DNA of 34,301 bases from an uncultured Lentisphaerota bacterium (GCA_900320225.1 ONRL01000079.1:1-34301), one strand, 5' to 3'; shown: positions 19,109 to 26,212, counted from the stretch's first letter. The notes: generated by a model not told the origin, from the sequence alone. Numbers and translations are program-made.

Positions 19109-19573
19109 ATGGAAAAATTGGAAGAGATAGACGAGCTTCGGCTTGATTTCACGAAACTGGAGAAAGTGGGCGGCCAGGTTACGGCCACCCGTGCTTCCGG
19201 CACGTCGCCGTGCGATCCGGGCGTGATCCCCGTGGCCGTCCAGAACGCCGATACGAAGGAGGTCATCCTCGTCGCCTATACCAACGAGTTCGCGATGAAG
19301 GAATCCTTTGCGAAGCGCAAGCTTGTGCTGTGGTCGACGAGCCGTAACAAGCTCTGGTTCAAAGGCGAGACGAGCGGCGAGACGTTTGACCTCCTGGAGG
19401 CGTACGTCAATTGCGAGCAGAACTCTCTCCTCTACGTGGTCCGTCCCTGCCGGGGCGGCATCTGCCACACCAAGAATGCGGCGGGCGCGCCGCGCAATTG
19501 CTATTACCGCAGAATCGACCTCGACACGCTCAAGCTGTCGTTCGTCGATTCCGCCGGAAACGAAACGGTCTGA
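19109..19573 (+). CDS. hisI: Phosphoribosyl-AMP cyclohydrolase-like protein (HisI)
   Basis: HisI opens the purine ring of phosphoribosyl-AMP in histidine synthesis, using Zn2+ and Mg2+ in the cytosol. The 154-residue protein has the family core: VAVQNADTKEVILVAYTNE, WSTSRNKLWFKGETSGE, then Cys residues in VNCEQ, GGICHTKN and RNCYYRR, the expected Zn ligands. The Mg-binding DCDxD of ordinary HisI reads NCEQN here, so two of the three acids are replaced by Asn. HisE is not fused and no other his gene is near. It may be a true HisI with altered metal use or a HisI-like paralogue with another substrate. The ATG at 19109 is chosen because of the promoter immediately upstream. Confidence 0.8.
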   Translation: MEKLEEIDELRLDFTKLEKVGGQVTATRASGTSPCDPGVIPVAVQNADTKEVILVAYTNEFAMKESFAKRKLVLWSTSRNKLWFKGETSGETFDLLEAYVNCEQNSLLYVVRPCRGGICHTKNAAGAPRNCYYRRIDLDTLKLSFVDSAGNETV

Positions 19574-19589
19574 TTGAAAGGTTGAAAAA

Positions 19590-20261
19590 ATGATGTCGTT
19601 CCTCATTGGTCTCCTCTATGTAGTTGAAGTGATCGTGTGCCTTCTGCTCGCGCTTGCCGTGATGCTCCAGAAGCCGAAAGAGGGTGGTCTGGGCGGAGCC
19701 ATCGGCGGTGGCATGAGCGAGGCCGTGTTCGGCGCCGACGCCAGCAACGTGCTCATCAAGGTGACGATTTGGCTGGGTTCGATTTTTCTCATCAACACGC
19801 TGCTTCTGGCCCGGTTGACGTCCGTGGGACACTCCCAGTCCGTCATGGGCAATGTTTCCGAATCGCAGCAGGCCGCTGAACAGCAGCAGGCTCCTGCCCC
19901 GGTGCCCGATGCGCCGTTGCCGTCCGTGGATGAGCTTCCCGCCCCTGCGGCGAAGCCTGATGCCAAGCCCGCGGCCACCCCTGCGGCGAAGCCCGCGGCT
20001 CCTGCGGCGAAGCCTGCGGCCCCTGCGGCCACCCCTGCGGCGAAGCCCGCGGCTCCTGCGGCGAAGCCCGCGGCTCCTGCAGCCGCTCCTGCGGCGAAGC
20101 CCGCGGCTCCTGCGGCCGCTCCTGCGGCGAAGCCCGCGGCTCCTGCAGCCGCTCCTGCGGCTAAGCCCGCGGCTCCTGCGGCGAAGCCTGCGGCCACCCC
20201 TGCGGCGAAGCCTGACGCTAAGCCTGCGGCCGCTCCTGCGGCGCCTGCGCCGGCGAAGTAA
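19590..20261 (+). CDS. secG: Protein translocase subunit SecG with a long Ala-Pro-Lys tail
   Basis: SecG is the small partner of SecYE in the inner-membrane export channel. Residues 1-75 are a normal SecG: a first helix (IGLLYVVEVIVCLLLALAVML), the QKPKEGGLGGAIGGG loop, and a second helix (IKVTIWLGSIFLINTLLLARL). The remaining 145 residues are a low-complexity AAKPA/AAPAA tail encoded by GC-rich tandem repeats, which more than doubles the usual length. The tail would be extended and basic, and its side of the membrane depends on SecG topology. The ribosome binding site (TTGAAAGG) is the reverse complement of the CCTTTCAA octamer found elsewhere in the window. hisI ends 16 bases upstream. Confidence 0.9.
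   Translation: MMSFLIGLLYVVEVIVCLLLALAVMLQKPKEGGLGGAIGGGMSEAVFGADASNVLIKVTIWLGSIFLINTLLLARLTSVGHSQSVMGNVSESQQAAEQQQAPAPVPDAPLPSVDELPAPAAKPDAKPAATPAAKPAAPAAKPAAPAATPAAKPAAPAAKPAAPAAAPAAKPAAPAAAPAAKPAAPAAAPAAKPAAPAAKPAATPAAKPDAKPAAAPAAPAPAK
19939..20258 (+). repeat. GC-rich tandem repeat encoding the SecG tail
   Basis: Repeats of 15-24 bases built from GCTCCTGCGGCGAAGCCCGCG-type words encode AAKPA units. Copies differ mainly by CCC/CCT or GCG/GCA choices, a pattern expected of slipped-strand expansion. Confidence 0.85.
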
Positions 20262-20281
20262 TGTGAGGTTTCTGCGGCGTT

Positions 20282-20941
20282 ATGACGGCAACCGGCACGC
20301 CACAGACGACCGGCGAGGAAATCGCCAACACGGTCATCCATGTAATCGGGTCGCACCTCGGTGCGGCCATGATTGCTTTATTGATCTGGCAGGCCGTGCA
20401 TTCAGGCGTCGACTTAGGCTGGAAGATCGTCTCGGCCTGTATTTTTGGTTCGTGCATGATTCTCCTTTACGCCATTTCCTCATCTTACCATGCCGTAAGC
20501 AATCCACGCGCCAAGCAGGTGCTGCATGTGATGGACCACATGGCGATCTACTTCCTCATCGCCGGCAGCTACACGCCGTTCTGCCTCGTCACGCTGCGTC
20601 CGGATCATCCCGGCCTTGCGTGGACCGTCTTCGGCATCGAGTGGGGCGCGATGCTCGCGGGCGTCTTTTTCAAGATCCTTACGACGGGTCGTTTCCGCTA
20701 CGTTTCCACGGCCGCGTACATCGTGATGGGCTGGGTGGCGCTGATCGCGATCGGGCCGCTCGTGCGGTCGTTGAGCGGCCTCGGCACGATGTGGCTGGCC
20801 CTCGGCGGCGGACTTTACACGGTTGGGTGCGTGTTCTACCTGTGGCGGGGTCTTCCCTACAGCCATCCAATCTGGCATCTTTTCGTTCTGGCCGCCACGA
20901 TCTGCCATTTCTTCTGCATCCTCTGGTACGTGATGGCGTGA
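20282..20941 (+). CDS. Hemolysin III / PAQR-type membrane protein
   Basis: A 219-residue protein with seven predicted helices. It carries the family marks of the hemolysin III (YqfA/PAQR-like) group: TxGEEIANTVIHVIGSHLGA at the start, SSSYHA, DHMAIYFLIAGSYTPF in the middle and SHPIWHLFVLAATICHFF at the end, which together supply the conserved Ser, Asp and His residues thought to bind metal. The biological role in bacteria is uncertain; related eukaryotic receptors have ceramidase-like activity. The ATG at 20282 is 20 bases after secG, with GAGG some 13 bases upstream, a weak spacing. It may be co-transcribed with secG. Confidence 0.85.
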   Translation: MTATGTPQTTGEEIANTVIHVIGSHLGAAMIALLIWQAVHSGVDLGWKIVSACIFGSCMILLYAISSSYHAVSNPRAKQVLHVMDHMAIYFLIAGSYTPFCLVTLRPDHPGLAWTVFGIEWGAMLAGVFFKILTTGRFRYVSTAAYIVMGWVALIAIGPLVRSLSGLGTMWLALGGGLYTVGCVFYLWRGLPYSHPIWHLFVLAATICHFFCILWYVMA

Positions 20942-20961
20942 ACTTCAAAGATGGAAAGTCT

Positions 20962-21009
20962 CACGCAGAGGCGCAGAGAGGCGGAGCGCGCAGAGCATGC
21001 CTCTGCGCG
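20962..21009 (+). repeat. CGCAGAG repeats ending in a perfect hairpin
   Basis: CGCAGAG-type words are repeated four times, and CGCGCAGAG (20987-20995) pairs with CTCTGCGCG (21001-21009) around CATGC. It lies in the 95-base gap between the hemolysin III gene and the next gene. With no T-run, a terminator role is only possible. Confidence 0.55.
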
Positions 21010-21036
21010 AGGCCCAACATCGTACAGGAAATCAAA

Positions 21037-23613
21037 ATGAGGTGTTTTGCAATGAAAAGAACTGCCATGCTGATGTTCGTAGCGGTCTGGGCAATGTCTG
21101 TACAGGCGGCGTGGCCGCTCGTGGTCGTGCGGTACACGGGGGCAATCAACGGTGATCGGCCCCAATTCGAGCGTCTAATGGCCGTACACGGCGAGTTCCC
21201 CGGTTCCTGCGACGAAATCTGGTTGTCCGCCGGCGGGATCAAGACGGTCGAGGGCGTGGCGGCGGATTGCGTCGCGCTCGCCCCGTACCGCGCCGCCTGC
21301 GAGTCGAACGGCGTGCTGCTCGCGTACCAGCAGGGACGCACCCTCGGGCACGGCCCCGCCCATGACGGCGGCGCCGCGCCGGGGAACTATCAGTTCTCGG
21401 ACGACGCCTGGCAGGTGGGCGTGGACGGCCAGCGGATCAAGGGCGTGCTGTGTCCGCGTTCGCCAGATGTCCTTGCCTATGAGCGCGCCTTCGCCCACGC
21501 GGTGGTCGCGGCGCTGCATCCCGCGAGCTTCTGGCTTGACGACGACCTGCGCATGGGCGTCTCGAAGCCGCAGGGCTGTTTCTGCAACCGGTGCCTTGCC
21601 GCGTTCAACGCGAAGACGGGCGGCGGCTGGACACGCACGGCGTTGGTTGAGAAACTGAACGGCAAGGCCGTGCGCGAGCCGGTGCGCGCCGCGTGGCTGG
21701 CGTTCAACCAGGAGTCGCTGGCCCTTTATGCGGCGGCGGCGCGGGACGGTGCCCTTGATGCCGACCCCAACTGCCGCATGGCGTACCAGGCGGTGTGGTC
21801 GGACACGATCTACACCGGACGCGACAACCGTCCGCTGCTCGCGGCGCTGTCGGGTCCGAACGGTCGCGCCGTGGGGATCCGTCCGGGCGCGGGGTACTAC
21901 GCGGAGGCGCATCCGCGCGACATGGTCAACAAGTGCCTCAGCGTGGCGCGCGAGGCGGAGCGCTGCCGGGACTACGGTTTTGTGCGGAACGTGTGCTACG
22001 AGCAGGAGACGTATCCGCGCCGCATCCTGCAGAAGTCGCCGGGGGCGATCATCACGGAATCGACGCTCGCGCTCGCGAGCGGCGCGGACTCCGTGTCGCT
22101 CTACTGGTACGTGGGCGAGAAGCCCGAGCCGCTGGACGAGTACCGTCGCGGCGCGCGCGCGGTCGCTGCGGCGCGTCCCTGCTGGGAGCGTCTCGCGAAC
22201 GTTGTGCGCCGCACGCGCCTCGCGGGCATCTCGCGCTACGTGGGGTCGGCGGCGGCCGAGGTGGCCGGATTCGACCTGCGCGACCCCGTGGACATGCCGC
22301 TCGCGTTCGCGGGCATTCCCGTGACGGTGGCGGAGGCGGGGTATCCGCTCTGGTATCTGACGGAGAAGTCGCGCGCGGAGATGACGAAGGAAGACTTCGC
22401 GCGCGTGAAGGGCCGCACGGTGGAAGTGCCCGCCGCGCTCATGAAGGGGCCCACGCCCGGTTACCTGCGCGCGGCCGAGCGCACGGCGTTTCTTGATGAA
22501 ATCGACCGCGTGACGGAGGGCAAGTTCCCCGTGCGCCTCGAGGAGTGCCGTCCGATGCGCATCCTCCCGCGCGTAGACGCCGCGGGACGCCTTGCGTGCG
22601 TGACGCTGCTCAACTGCTCGATCGGCGAGACGGACGCGCTTACGCTGCGCGTGCGCAACCCCGTGATGCCGTATGCAGAGCTCGTGGTGCCGCGCGCCGC
22701 GCCGGTGAAACTCGCGTGCGAGCCCGTTGGTTGTTCGGTCGCGCAGGAGCGCGACCCTCCCGGGCGGCCGCGCGAGTGGAAGGTCGCGGTCCCGTCGTTT
22801 GCGGCGTGGCAGATCGGCGTCGTCTTCTTCGAGCCGGCGCCGACGGCCGAGAACGGTGTCACCGCGCACCGCGGCGATTCCGTGCGCCATCCCCAGAACT
22901 CGCTGGAGGCGTTCTCCGCCGCCAACGACGTGGGGGCGGACTGGATCGAGACGGACGTGCACCTGACCTCCGACAAGCAGCTCGTGATCGCGCACAACCA
23001 CACGACCGGGGAGTACTGCGGCAAGGAACATAACCTCGTCATCAAGGACCACACCTACGCCGAGCTCGCGGCGCTCGACATGGCCGCGACGTTCCGCGCC
23101 CGCAACAAGCTCACGCTCGAACAGTGTCCGAAACTGCGCATCTGCCGTCTGGACGAGGCCCTCGACCTCATCCTCGCGCAGCGGAAGGCGCGTCTCTCCA
23201 TCCAGCCCAAGTGCGACTGCGTGGACGCCGTGATGGCGCTCGTGCGCGCGAAGCACGCCGAGGCGTGGGTGGGGTTCAACGACGGCAACGCGGCGTGGAT
23301 GAGCCGCGTGAAGGAGTTGGACCCCACGATTCCCGTGTTCTGGGACCGCGGCAAATGCGACTTGGAGAAGGACATCGCCTTCGCGACGGCGCACGGGTTC
23401 GAGACGATCGTGCCGAACGGCAAGTGGGTGACGCCCGAGGTCGTGCGGAAGTTGCACGCGGCCGGCTTCAAGGTGGGCGCGTGGACGGTGAACGACCCTG
23501 CCGCGATGAAGCTTTTCCTCGACATGGGCGTGGACCGCCTCTACACGGACGTCCCCCAGCAGCTCCTCGACGTGAAATCCGCCCGGGAGGGTCGCGCTCC
23601 CGCGCGACCGTAG
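21037..23613 (+). CDS. Secreted GH-like protein fused to a glycerophosphodiester phosphodiesterase domain
   Basis: An 858-residue exported protein; the start at 21037 has AGGAA six bases upstream (ATG 21052 is an alternative), followed by the signal peptide KRTAMLMFVAVWAMSVQA. Residues 25-600 resemble uncharacterised TIM-barrel glycosidase-like proteins, with FWLDDDLRMG (about 165-175) and a Cys pair GCFCNRC, then a C-terminal strand domain ending AVPSFAAWQIGVVFF. Residues 608-848 are a GDPD domain: TAHRGDSVRHPQNSLEAFSA (catalytic His-Arg at 611-612), GADWIETDVHLT (metal-binding Glu and Asp), AHNHTTGEY. GDPD enzymes cleave glycerophosphodiesters. Two inverted REP copies lie inside the frame, one in the first part and one encoding the last residues before TAG. 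Confidence 0.75.
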   Translation: MRCFAMKRTAMLMFVAVWAMSVQAAWPLVVVRYTGAINGDRPQFERLMAVHGEFPGSCDEIWLSAGGIKTVEGVAADCVALAPYRAACESNGVLLAYQQGRTLGHGPAHDGGAAPGNYQFSDDAWQVGVDGQRIKGVLCPRSPDVLAYERAFAHAVVAALHPASFWLDDDLRMGVSKPQGCFCNRCLAAFNAKTGGGWTRTALVEKLNGKAVREPVRAAWLAFNQESLALYAAAARDGALDADPNCRMAYQAVWSDTIYTGRDNRPLLAALSGPNGRAVGIRPGAGYYAEAHPRDMVNKCLSVAREAERCRDYGFVRNVCYEQETYPRRILQKSPGAIITESTLALASGADSVSLYWYVGEKPEPLDEYRRGARAVAAARPCWERLANVVRRTRLAGISRYVGSAAAEVAGFDLRDPVDMPLAFAGIPVTVAEAGYPLWYLTEKSRAEMTKEDFARVKGRTVEVPAALMKGPTPGYLRAAERTAFLDEIDRVTEGKFPVRLEECRPMRILPRVDAAGRLACVTLLNCSIGETDALTLRVRNPVMPYAELVVPRAAPVKLACEPVGCSVAQERDPPGRPREWKVAVPSFAAWQIGVVFFEPAPTAENGVTAHRGDSVRHPQNSLEAFSAANDVGADWIETDVHLTSDKQLVIAHNHTTGEYCGKEHNLVIKDHTYAELAALDMAATFRARNKLTLEQCPKLRICRLDEALDLILAQRKARLSIQPKCDCVDAVMALVRAKHAEAWVGFNDGNAAWMSRVKELDPTIPVFWDRGKCDLEKDIAFATAHGFETIVPNGKWVTPEVVRKLHAAGFKVGAWTVNDPAAMKLFLDMGVDRLYTDVPQQLLDVKSAREGRAPARP
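22737..22764 (+). repeat. REP-like hairpin, copy A in the GH/GDPD gene
   Basis: GGTCGCGC-AGGA-GCGCGACC followed by CCCTCCCGGG (stem plus flank). It is the inverse of the copy at 23582-23609 and resembles one arm of the rsmE element, with GGTCGCGC replacing GGCCGCGC. It is translated as SVAQERDPPG. Confidence 0.8.
23582..23609 (+). repeat. REP-like hairpin, copy B at the end of the GH/GDPD gene
   Basis: CCCGGGAGGG then GTCGCGC-TCCC-GCGCGACC, the reverse complement of copy A with a one-base loop difference. The TAG stop follows one base later, so the element supplies the last codons. Confidence 0.8.
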
Positions 23614-23635
23614 ACTGGCGTCCCGCGCGGCAATA

Positions 23636-23644
23636 TGCTATAAT
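23636..23644 (+). promoter_or_regulatory. Extended -10 promoter of purC
   Basis: TGCTATAAT is a full extended -10 element 30 bases before the purC ATG. No clear -35 is visible. The leader contains AAAGGA as ribosome binding site. Confidence 0.5.
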
Positions 23645-23674
23645 CTCCACTCCATTTCTGAAAGGACTCGCAAA

Positions 23675-24510
23675 ATGAAATACGACAAGAACCATGCGCT
23701 TCTCGAGACGCGCATACCGGGCCTTCCTCCGCCGAAGAGCGGCAAGGTGCGCGACGTGTTCGATCTCGGCGACACACTTCTGATGGTGGTCACGGACCGC
23801 ATCAGCGCGTTCGACGTGATCCTCCCGTGCGGCGTGCCGGACAAGGGCAAGGTGCTCAACCAGCTTTCCCTCTTCTGGCTCGACTTCCTCGGCATGAAGA
23901 ACCATCTCGTCACTGCGGACGTGGACGCCTACCCCGCCGCGCTCCAGTGCGCGAAGGACGACCTCCGCGGCCGCTCGATGCTCGTCAAGAAAGTGAACAT
24001 GGTCGAGGTGGAGTGCATCGCGCGCGGCTACCTCACCGGCAGCGGCTGGAAGGAGTACCAGAAATCCGGCACGGTCAACGGCCAGAAACTCCGCGCCGGC
24101 TACCAGAACGCGTCGAAGCTCGACGAGGTGCTCTTCACGCCCACCACGAAGGCGGCGATCGGCGACCACGACGAGGCGATCGACTATGCGCAGACCGAGG
24201 CGCTCGTGGGCGCGGAGACGGCGAAGCTCCTCAAGGACGCCACGATCGGCCTCTACTCGAAGGCGGCGGACTACGCGCTCGGGCACGGCATCATCATCGC
24301 GGACACGAAGTTCGATTCTGGCCGCAGGCCTCCTACGCGGTGGGCGCGAACCCGCCGTCGCTCGACAAGCAGTACGTGCGCGACTGGCTTGACTCCATCC
24401 ACTTCAACCACCAGCCCCCGGGGCCGGTGCTGCCGGACGACGTGGTCGCGCGCACGCGCGAGATCTACGTCAAGGCGTACGAGGAGCTGAGTGGCAAGAA
24501 ACTGGTCTGA
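23675..24510 (+). pseudogene. purC: purC (SAICAR synthase) interrupted by an out-of-frame deletion
   Basis: PurC joins aspartate to CAIR in purine synthesis. The first 213 codons are intact: GKVRDVFDLGDTLLMVVTDRISAFD, GVPDKGKVLNQLS, VECIARGYLTGSGWKEYQ, and GHGIIIADTKF. After KF at 24311-24313 the frame runs into Arg/Pro-rich non-family sequence. The conserved end continues in another frame from 24316 as FWPQASYAVGANPPSLDKQYVRDWL and stops at 24510 after SGKKLV. The block that normally joins the two (an EFG-like strand, LIDE, LTPDSSR) is absent, roughly 25 codons, so the loss is out of frame and removes conserved active-site acids. Either the gene is dead or the assembly is wrong here. Confidence 0.8.
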
Positions 24511-24781
24511 GGGCGCCCGTGCGGTGCTGGACGCCTATCCGTGGAAGAATCCGACGGACAAGGCGCGCGCCGCGCGCGAGGCGGAGCTCGTGAGCTTCGG
24601 CGAGGCGGTGGAGGTGGCGGACCTCCCGCTCGCGGTGCGGCGCTGGGCGGCGAAACGTCCGCAGCCGCGTTACGTCTGGAACGGCGAGAGCTGGCGGGAC
24701 CTCGTGGGCGCCTTCGAGAAGGCGATTTTGGAGCAGGTGCTCGAACGGGCGCACGGCAACATCTCGGCGGGGATTCTTTGA
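24491..24781 (+). CDS. Truncated Fis-like protein
   Basis: A 96-residue protein from the GTG at 24491 (GAGGAG four bases upstream), overlapping the purC tail by 20 bases. The N-terminal part (DAYPWKNPTDKARAAREAELVSFGEAVEVADLP) is unfamiliar. The last 30 residues, AFEKAILEQVLERAHGNISA, read like the first helix of a Fis-type DNA-binding domain (FEKxLLEEALxxxxGNxSxAA), but the recognition helix that should follow is missing and the protein ends GIL. The stop at 24779-24781 lies in the codons that should begin ybaB. I read it as a gene cut short by the same deletion that removed the ybaB start. A genuine short protein is possible. Confidence 0.5.
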   Translation: MARNWSEGARAVLDAYPWKNPTDKARAAREAELVSFGEAVEVADLPLAVRRWAAKRPQPRYVWNGESWRDLVGAFEKAILEQVLERAHGNISAGIL

Positions 24782-24794
24782 CAACATCAAGCAG

Positions 24795-25085
24795 GTGATG
24801 CAGATGCGCAGCGAGTCCAAGAAGCTGCAGGCCGAGGTCGAGAAGATCGTGGTGCCGTATTCAAACGGCGGCATCACGGTGACGGCGCGCGGCGACATGT
24901 CCATCACGTCGATCAAGATCGCGCCCGAGACGTGGGCCGAAGTGGTGAAGGGCAAGACCGATCGCTTCGAGACCATGCTCTTCAACGTCGTCAACGGCGC
25001 GCTCAAGAGCGTGAAGAAGGCGACGCAGGAGCAGATGATGCAGATGATGAAGGACGGCGGCATGGGCGGCCTCTTCGGCAAGTGA
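24795..25085 (+). CDS. ybaB: YbaB/EbfC nucleoid-associated protein, start region altered
   Basis: YbaB forms small dimers that bind DNA and sits before recR in many bacteria. The 96-residue protein has the family pattern: an N-terminal coiled helix (MRSESKKLQAEVEKI), a strand pair GGITVTARGDMSITSIKIAPE, then a helix and a Met/Gly-rich end GGMGGLFGK. The natural beginning, FDNIKQVMQ, is present in the DNA from 24777, but it is preceded by TTC instead of ATG. Translation must therefore begin at GTG 24795 or ATG 24798, without a good ribosome binding site, or by coupling to the upstream stop codon. It overlaps recR by one base (TGATG). Confidence 0.75.
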   Translation: MMQMRSESKKLQAEVEKIVVPYSNGGITVTARGDMSITSIKIAPETWAEVVKGKTDRFETMLFNVVNGALKSVKKATQEQMMQMMKDGGMGGLFGK

Positions 25086-25696
25086 TGCTTGCGCCGATCG
25101 AAAACCTCGTTCGGAACCTCGGCCGCCTGCCCGGACTCGGCCGGCGCAGTGCCGGCCGCGCCGCGCTCGCGCTCGTACGCGAGCCAGACCGTTTGCTGGA
25201 GCCGCTCGTGCTCGCCCTGCGCGACGCGCAGGCGAACGTGTGCGCGTGCGCGCGCTGTGGCGCGTTCACGGTGCGTGGCGAGGACCCCTGCGCGCTCTGC
25301 ACGGACGCGACGCGCGACGGCGGTGTCGTGTGCGTGGTGGAGGAGGCGGCGGACGTCGTAACGATCGAGTCGTCCGGCGCCTTCCGCGGCCGCTACCACG
25401 TTCTTGCCGGGAAGCTCTCCCCCGTACGCCATTGCGGCCCTGACAAGCTCCGCATCGCGGAGTTGAAGGACCGCATCGTACACGAGGGGTTCGGCGAGGT
25501 CCTGCTCGCGCTCTCCACGGACATGGAAGGGGACGCCACGGCCGGCTACCTTGTGGAGGCGCTGCGCGAGTACCCCTCCGCCGCCGCACCCGTGAAGGTC
25601 ACGCGTCTTGCCTTCGGACTCCCCGCCGATTCAGGCGTTGCCTATTCCGATCCCCTCACGTTGCGGCGCGCGATCGTGCACCGCTGCCCCGCCTAA
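25085..25696 (+). CDS. recR: Recombination protein RecR
   Basis: RecR works with RecO and RecF to load RecA at gaps. The 203-residue protein has the helix-hairpin-helix (LGRLPGLGRRSAGRAALAL), the four-Cys zinc finger (CARCGAFTVRGEDPCALC), the Toprim domain (VCVVEEAADVVTIESSGAFRGRYHVLAGKLSP) and the C-terminal Walker-like end (LAFGLPADSGVAYSDPLTLRRA). Length is normal. The ATG at 25085 overlaps the ybaB stop, so translation is coupled. dnaX, the usual third member of this cluster, is not next to ybaB here. Confidence 0.95.
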   Translation: MLAPIENLVRNLGRLPGLGRRSAGRAALALVREPDRLLEPLVLALRDAQANVCACARCGAFTVRGEDPCALCTDATRDGGVVCVVEEAADVVTIESSGAFRGRYHVLAGKLSPVRHCGPDKLRIAELKDRIVHEGFGEVLLALSTDMEGDATAGYLVEALREYPSAAAPVKVTRLAFGLPADSGVAYSDPLTLRRAIVHRCPA

Positions 25697-25717
25697 AACC
25701 TCTTTCCCGTCTAAATG

Positions 25718-25749
25718 AAAAAAACCGCCCGGCTAAGTCTCGGGCGGTT
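25718..25749 (-). terminator. Intrinsic terminator of tRNA-His
   Basis: On the minus strand AACCGCCCG pairs with CGGGCGGTT around a nine-base loop, followed by seven T's. It stands ten bases after the tRNA and may also end recR transcription from the other side. Confidence 0.85.
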
Positions 25750-25758
25750 CTAAAAGAA

Positions 25759-25835
25759 TGGGGCAAGAGACGGGGCACGATCCCGCAACCCTCAGATCCA
25801 CAATCTGATGCTCTACCAATTGAGCTACTCTCGCC
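25759..25835 (-). tRNA. tRNA-His (anticodon GTG)
   Basis: A full cloverleaf can be drawn on the minus strand: acceptor GCGAGAG/CTCTTGC with one G-U pair, D arm GCTC-AATTGGTA-GAGC, anticodon stem TCAGA/TCTGA with loop TTGTGGA (anticodon at 25799-25801), five-base variable loop and T stem GCGGG/CCCGT. The extra 5' G (25835) faces C73, the identity pair of tRNA-His, and the CCA end is encoded. The T loop reads ATCGTGC, not the usual TTCRANY. Confidence 0.95.
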
Positions 25836-25853
25836 ATCGGAAAAACGGCACAT

Positions 25854-25882
25854 AGTATACCGAATTTCGGCGGATGTTTCAA
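25854..25882 (-). promoter_or_regulatory. Promoter of tRNA-His
   Basis: On the minus strand TTGAAA (25882-25877) and TATACT (25859-25854) are exactly 17 bases apart, with the start site about a dozen bases before the tRNA. The last base of the -35 box is also the first base of the 17-bp repeat that flanks the insertion sequence. Confidence 0.8.
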
Positions 25883-25898
25883 CCGTGATTTTCTTTTT
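25882..25898. repeat. Left copy of the 17-bp target duplication
   Basis: ACCGTGATTTTCTTTTT is repeated exactly at 27574-27590, immediately outside both ends of the insertion sequence. The left copy has one extra T before the element, consistent with slippage in a T-run. Confidence 0.8.
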
Positions 25899-25907
25899 TG
25901 TTGGCCG

Positions 25908-25970
25908 ACGCGCAAAGTTAGACTTTTGGAGTGAGCAAAATTAGACAGTCTCGGGCGCGCAAAGTTGGAC
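25908..25970 (+). repeat. Three phased transposase-site-like boxes, left IS end
   Basis: Three 16-bp boxes of consensus RYGMGCAAARTTRGAC lie at 25908-25923, 25931-25946 and 25955-25970, with starts 23-24 bases apart (about two helical turns). They match the boxes at the other end and are probably transposase binding sites. Confidence 0.75.
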
Positions 25971-26052
25971 TTCTTCTTGCCAGGGGTTGCCAACGCCTCG
26001 CCGTTGTGGTATTCTCCGTGCGCCTTTCGGCAAGAAGTTCCCCGTGGCCTGC

Positions 26053-26206
26053 TTTTGGAAGGGTCCGCCGCGTCTGGAGCGTCCTGTCGGAAGGCATTGT
26101 TTCTGACCGGCATGCGGGCCGCCGTGACAGTGTCGGCGGACTCTCGCATGACGATTTTTTTTGGAAGGGTCCGCCACGCCTGGAGGCCTTCCTGCGGAAT
26201 GCATTG
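26053..26206. repeat. Two imperfect 47-bp direct repeats in the non-coding left part of the IS
   Basis: 26053-26099 and 26159-26206 both run from TTTTGGAAGGGTCCGCC to GCATTG, with scattered substitutions. CTTCTTGCC (25973-25981) and GGCAAGAAG (26029-26037) form an inverted pair just before them. No credible gene is seen in 25971-26212. Confidence 0.6.
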
Positions 26207-26212
26207 GCCCGC

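Noticed and set aside
19852-21036. Upstream extension of the frame that ends at 23613
   Set aside because: Before 21037 the frame runs through secG and the hemolysin III gene and gives Arg/Pro/Leu-rich nonsense; the signal peptide and ribosome binding site fix the start at 21037 or 21052.
22727-22966. Other open frames within the GH/GDPD gene on the plus strand
   Set aside because: They are Arg/Ser-rich shadows of a frame with clear domain motifs.
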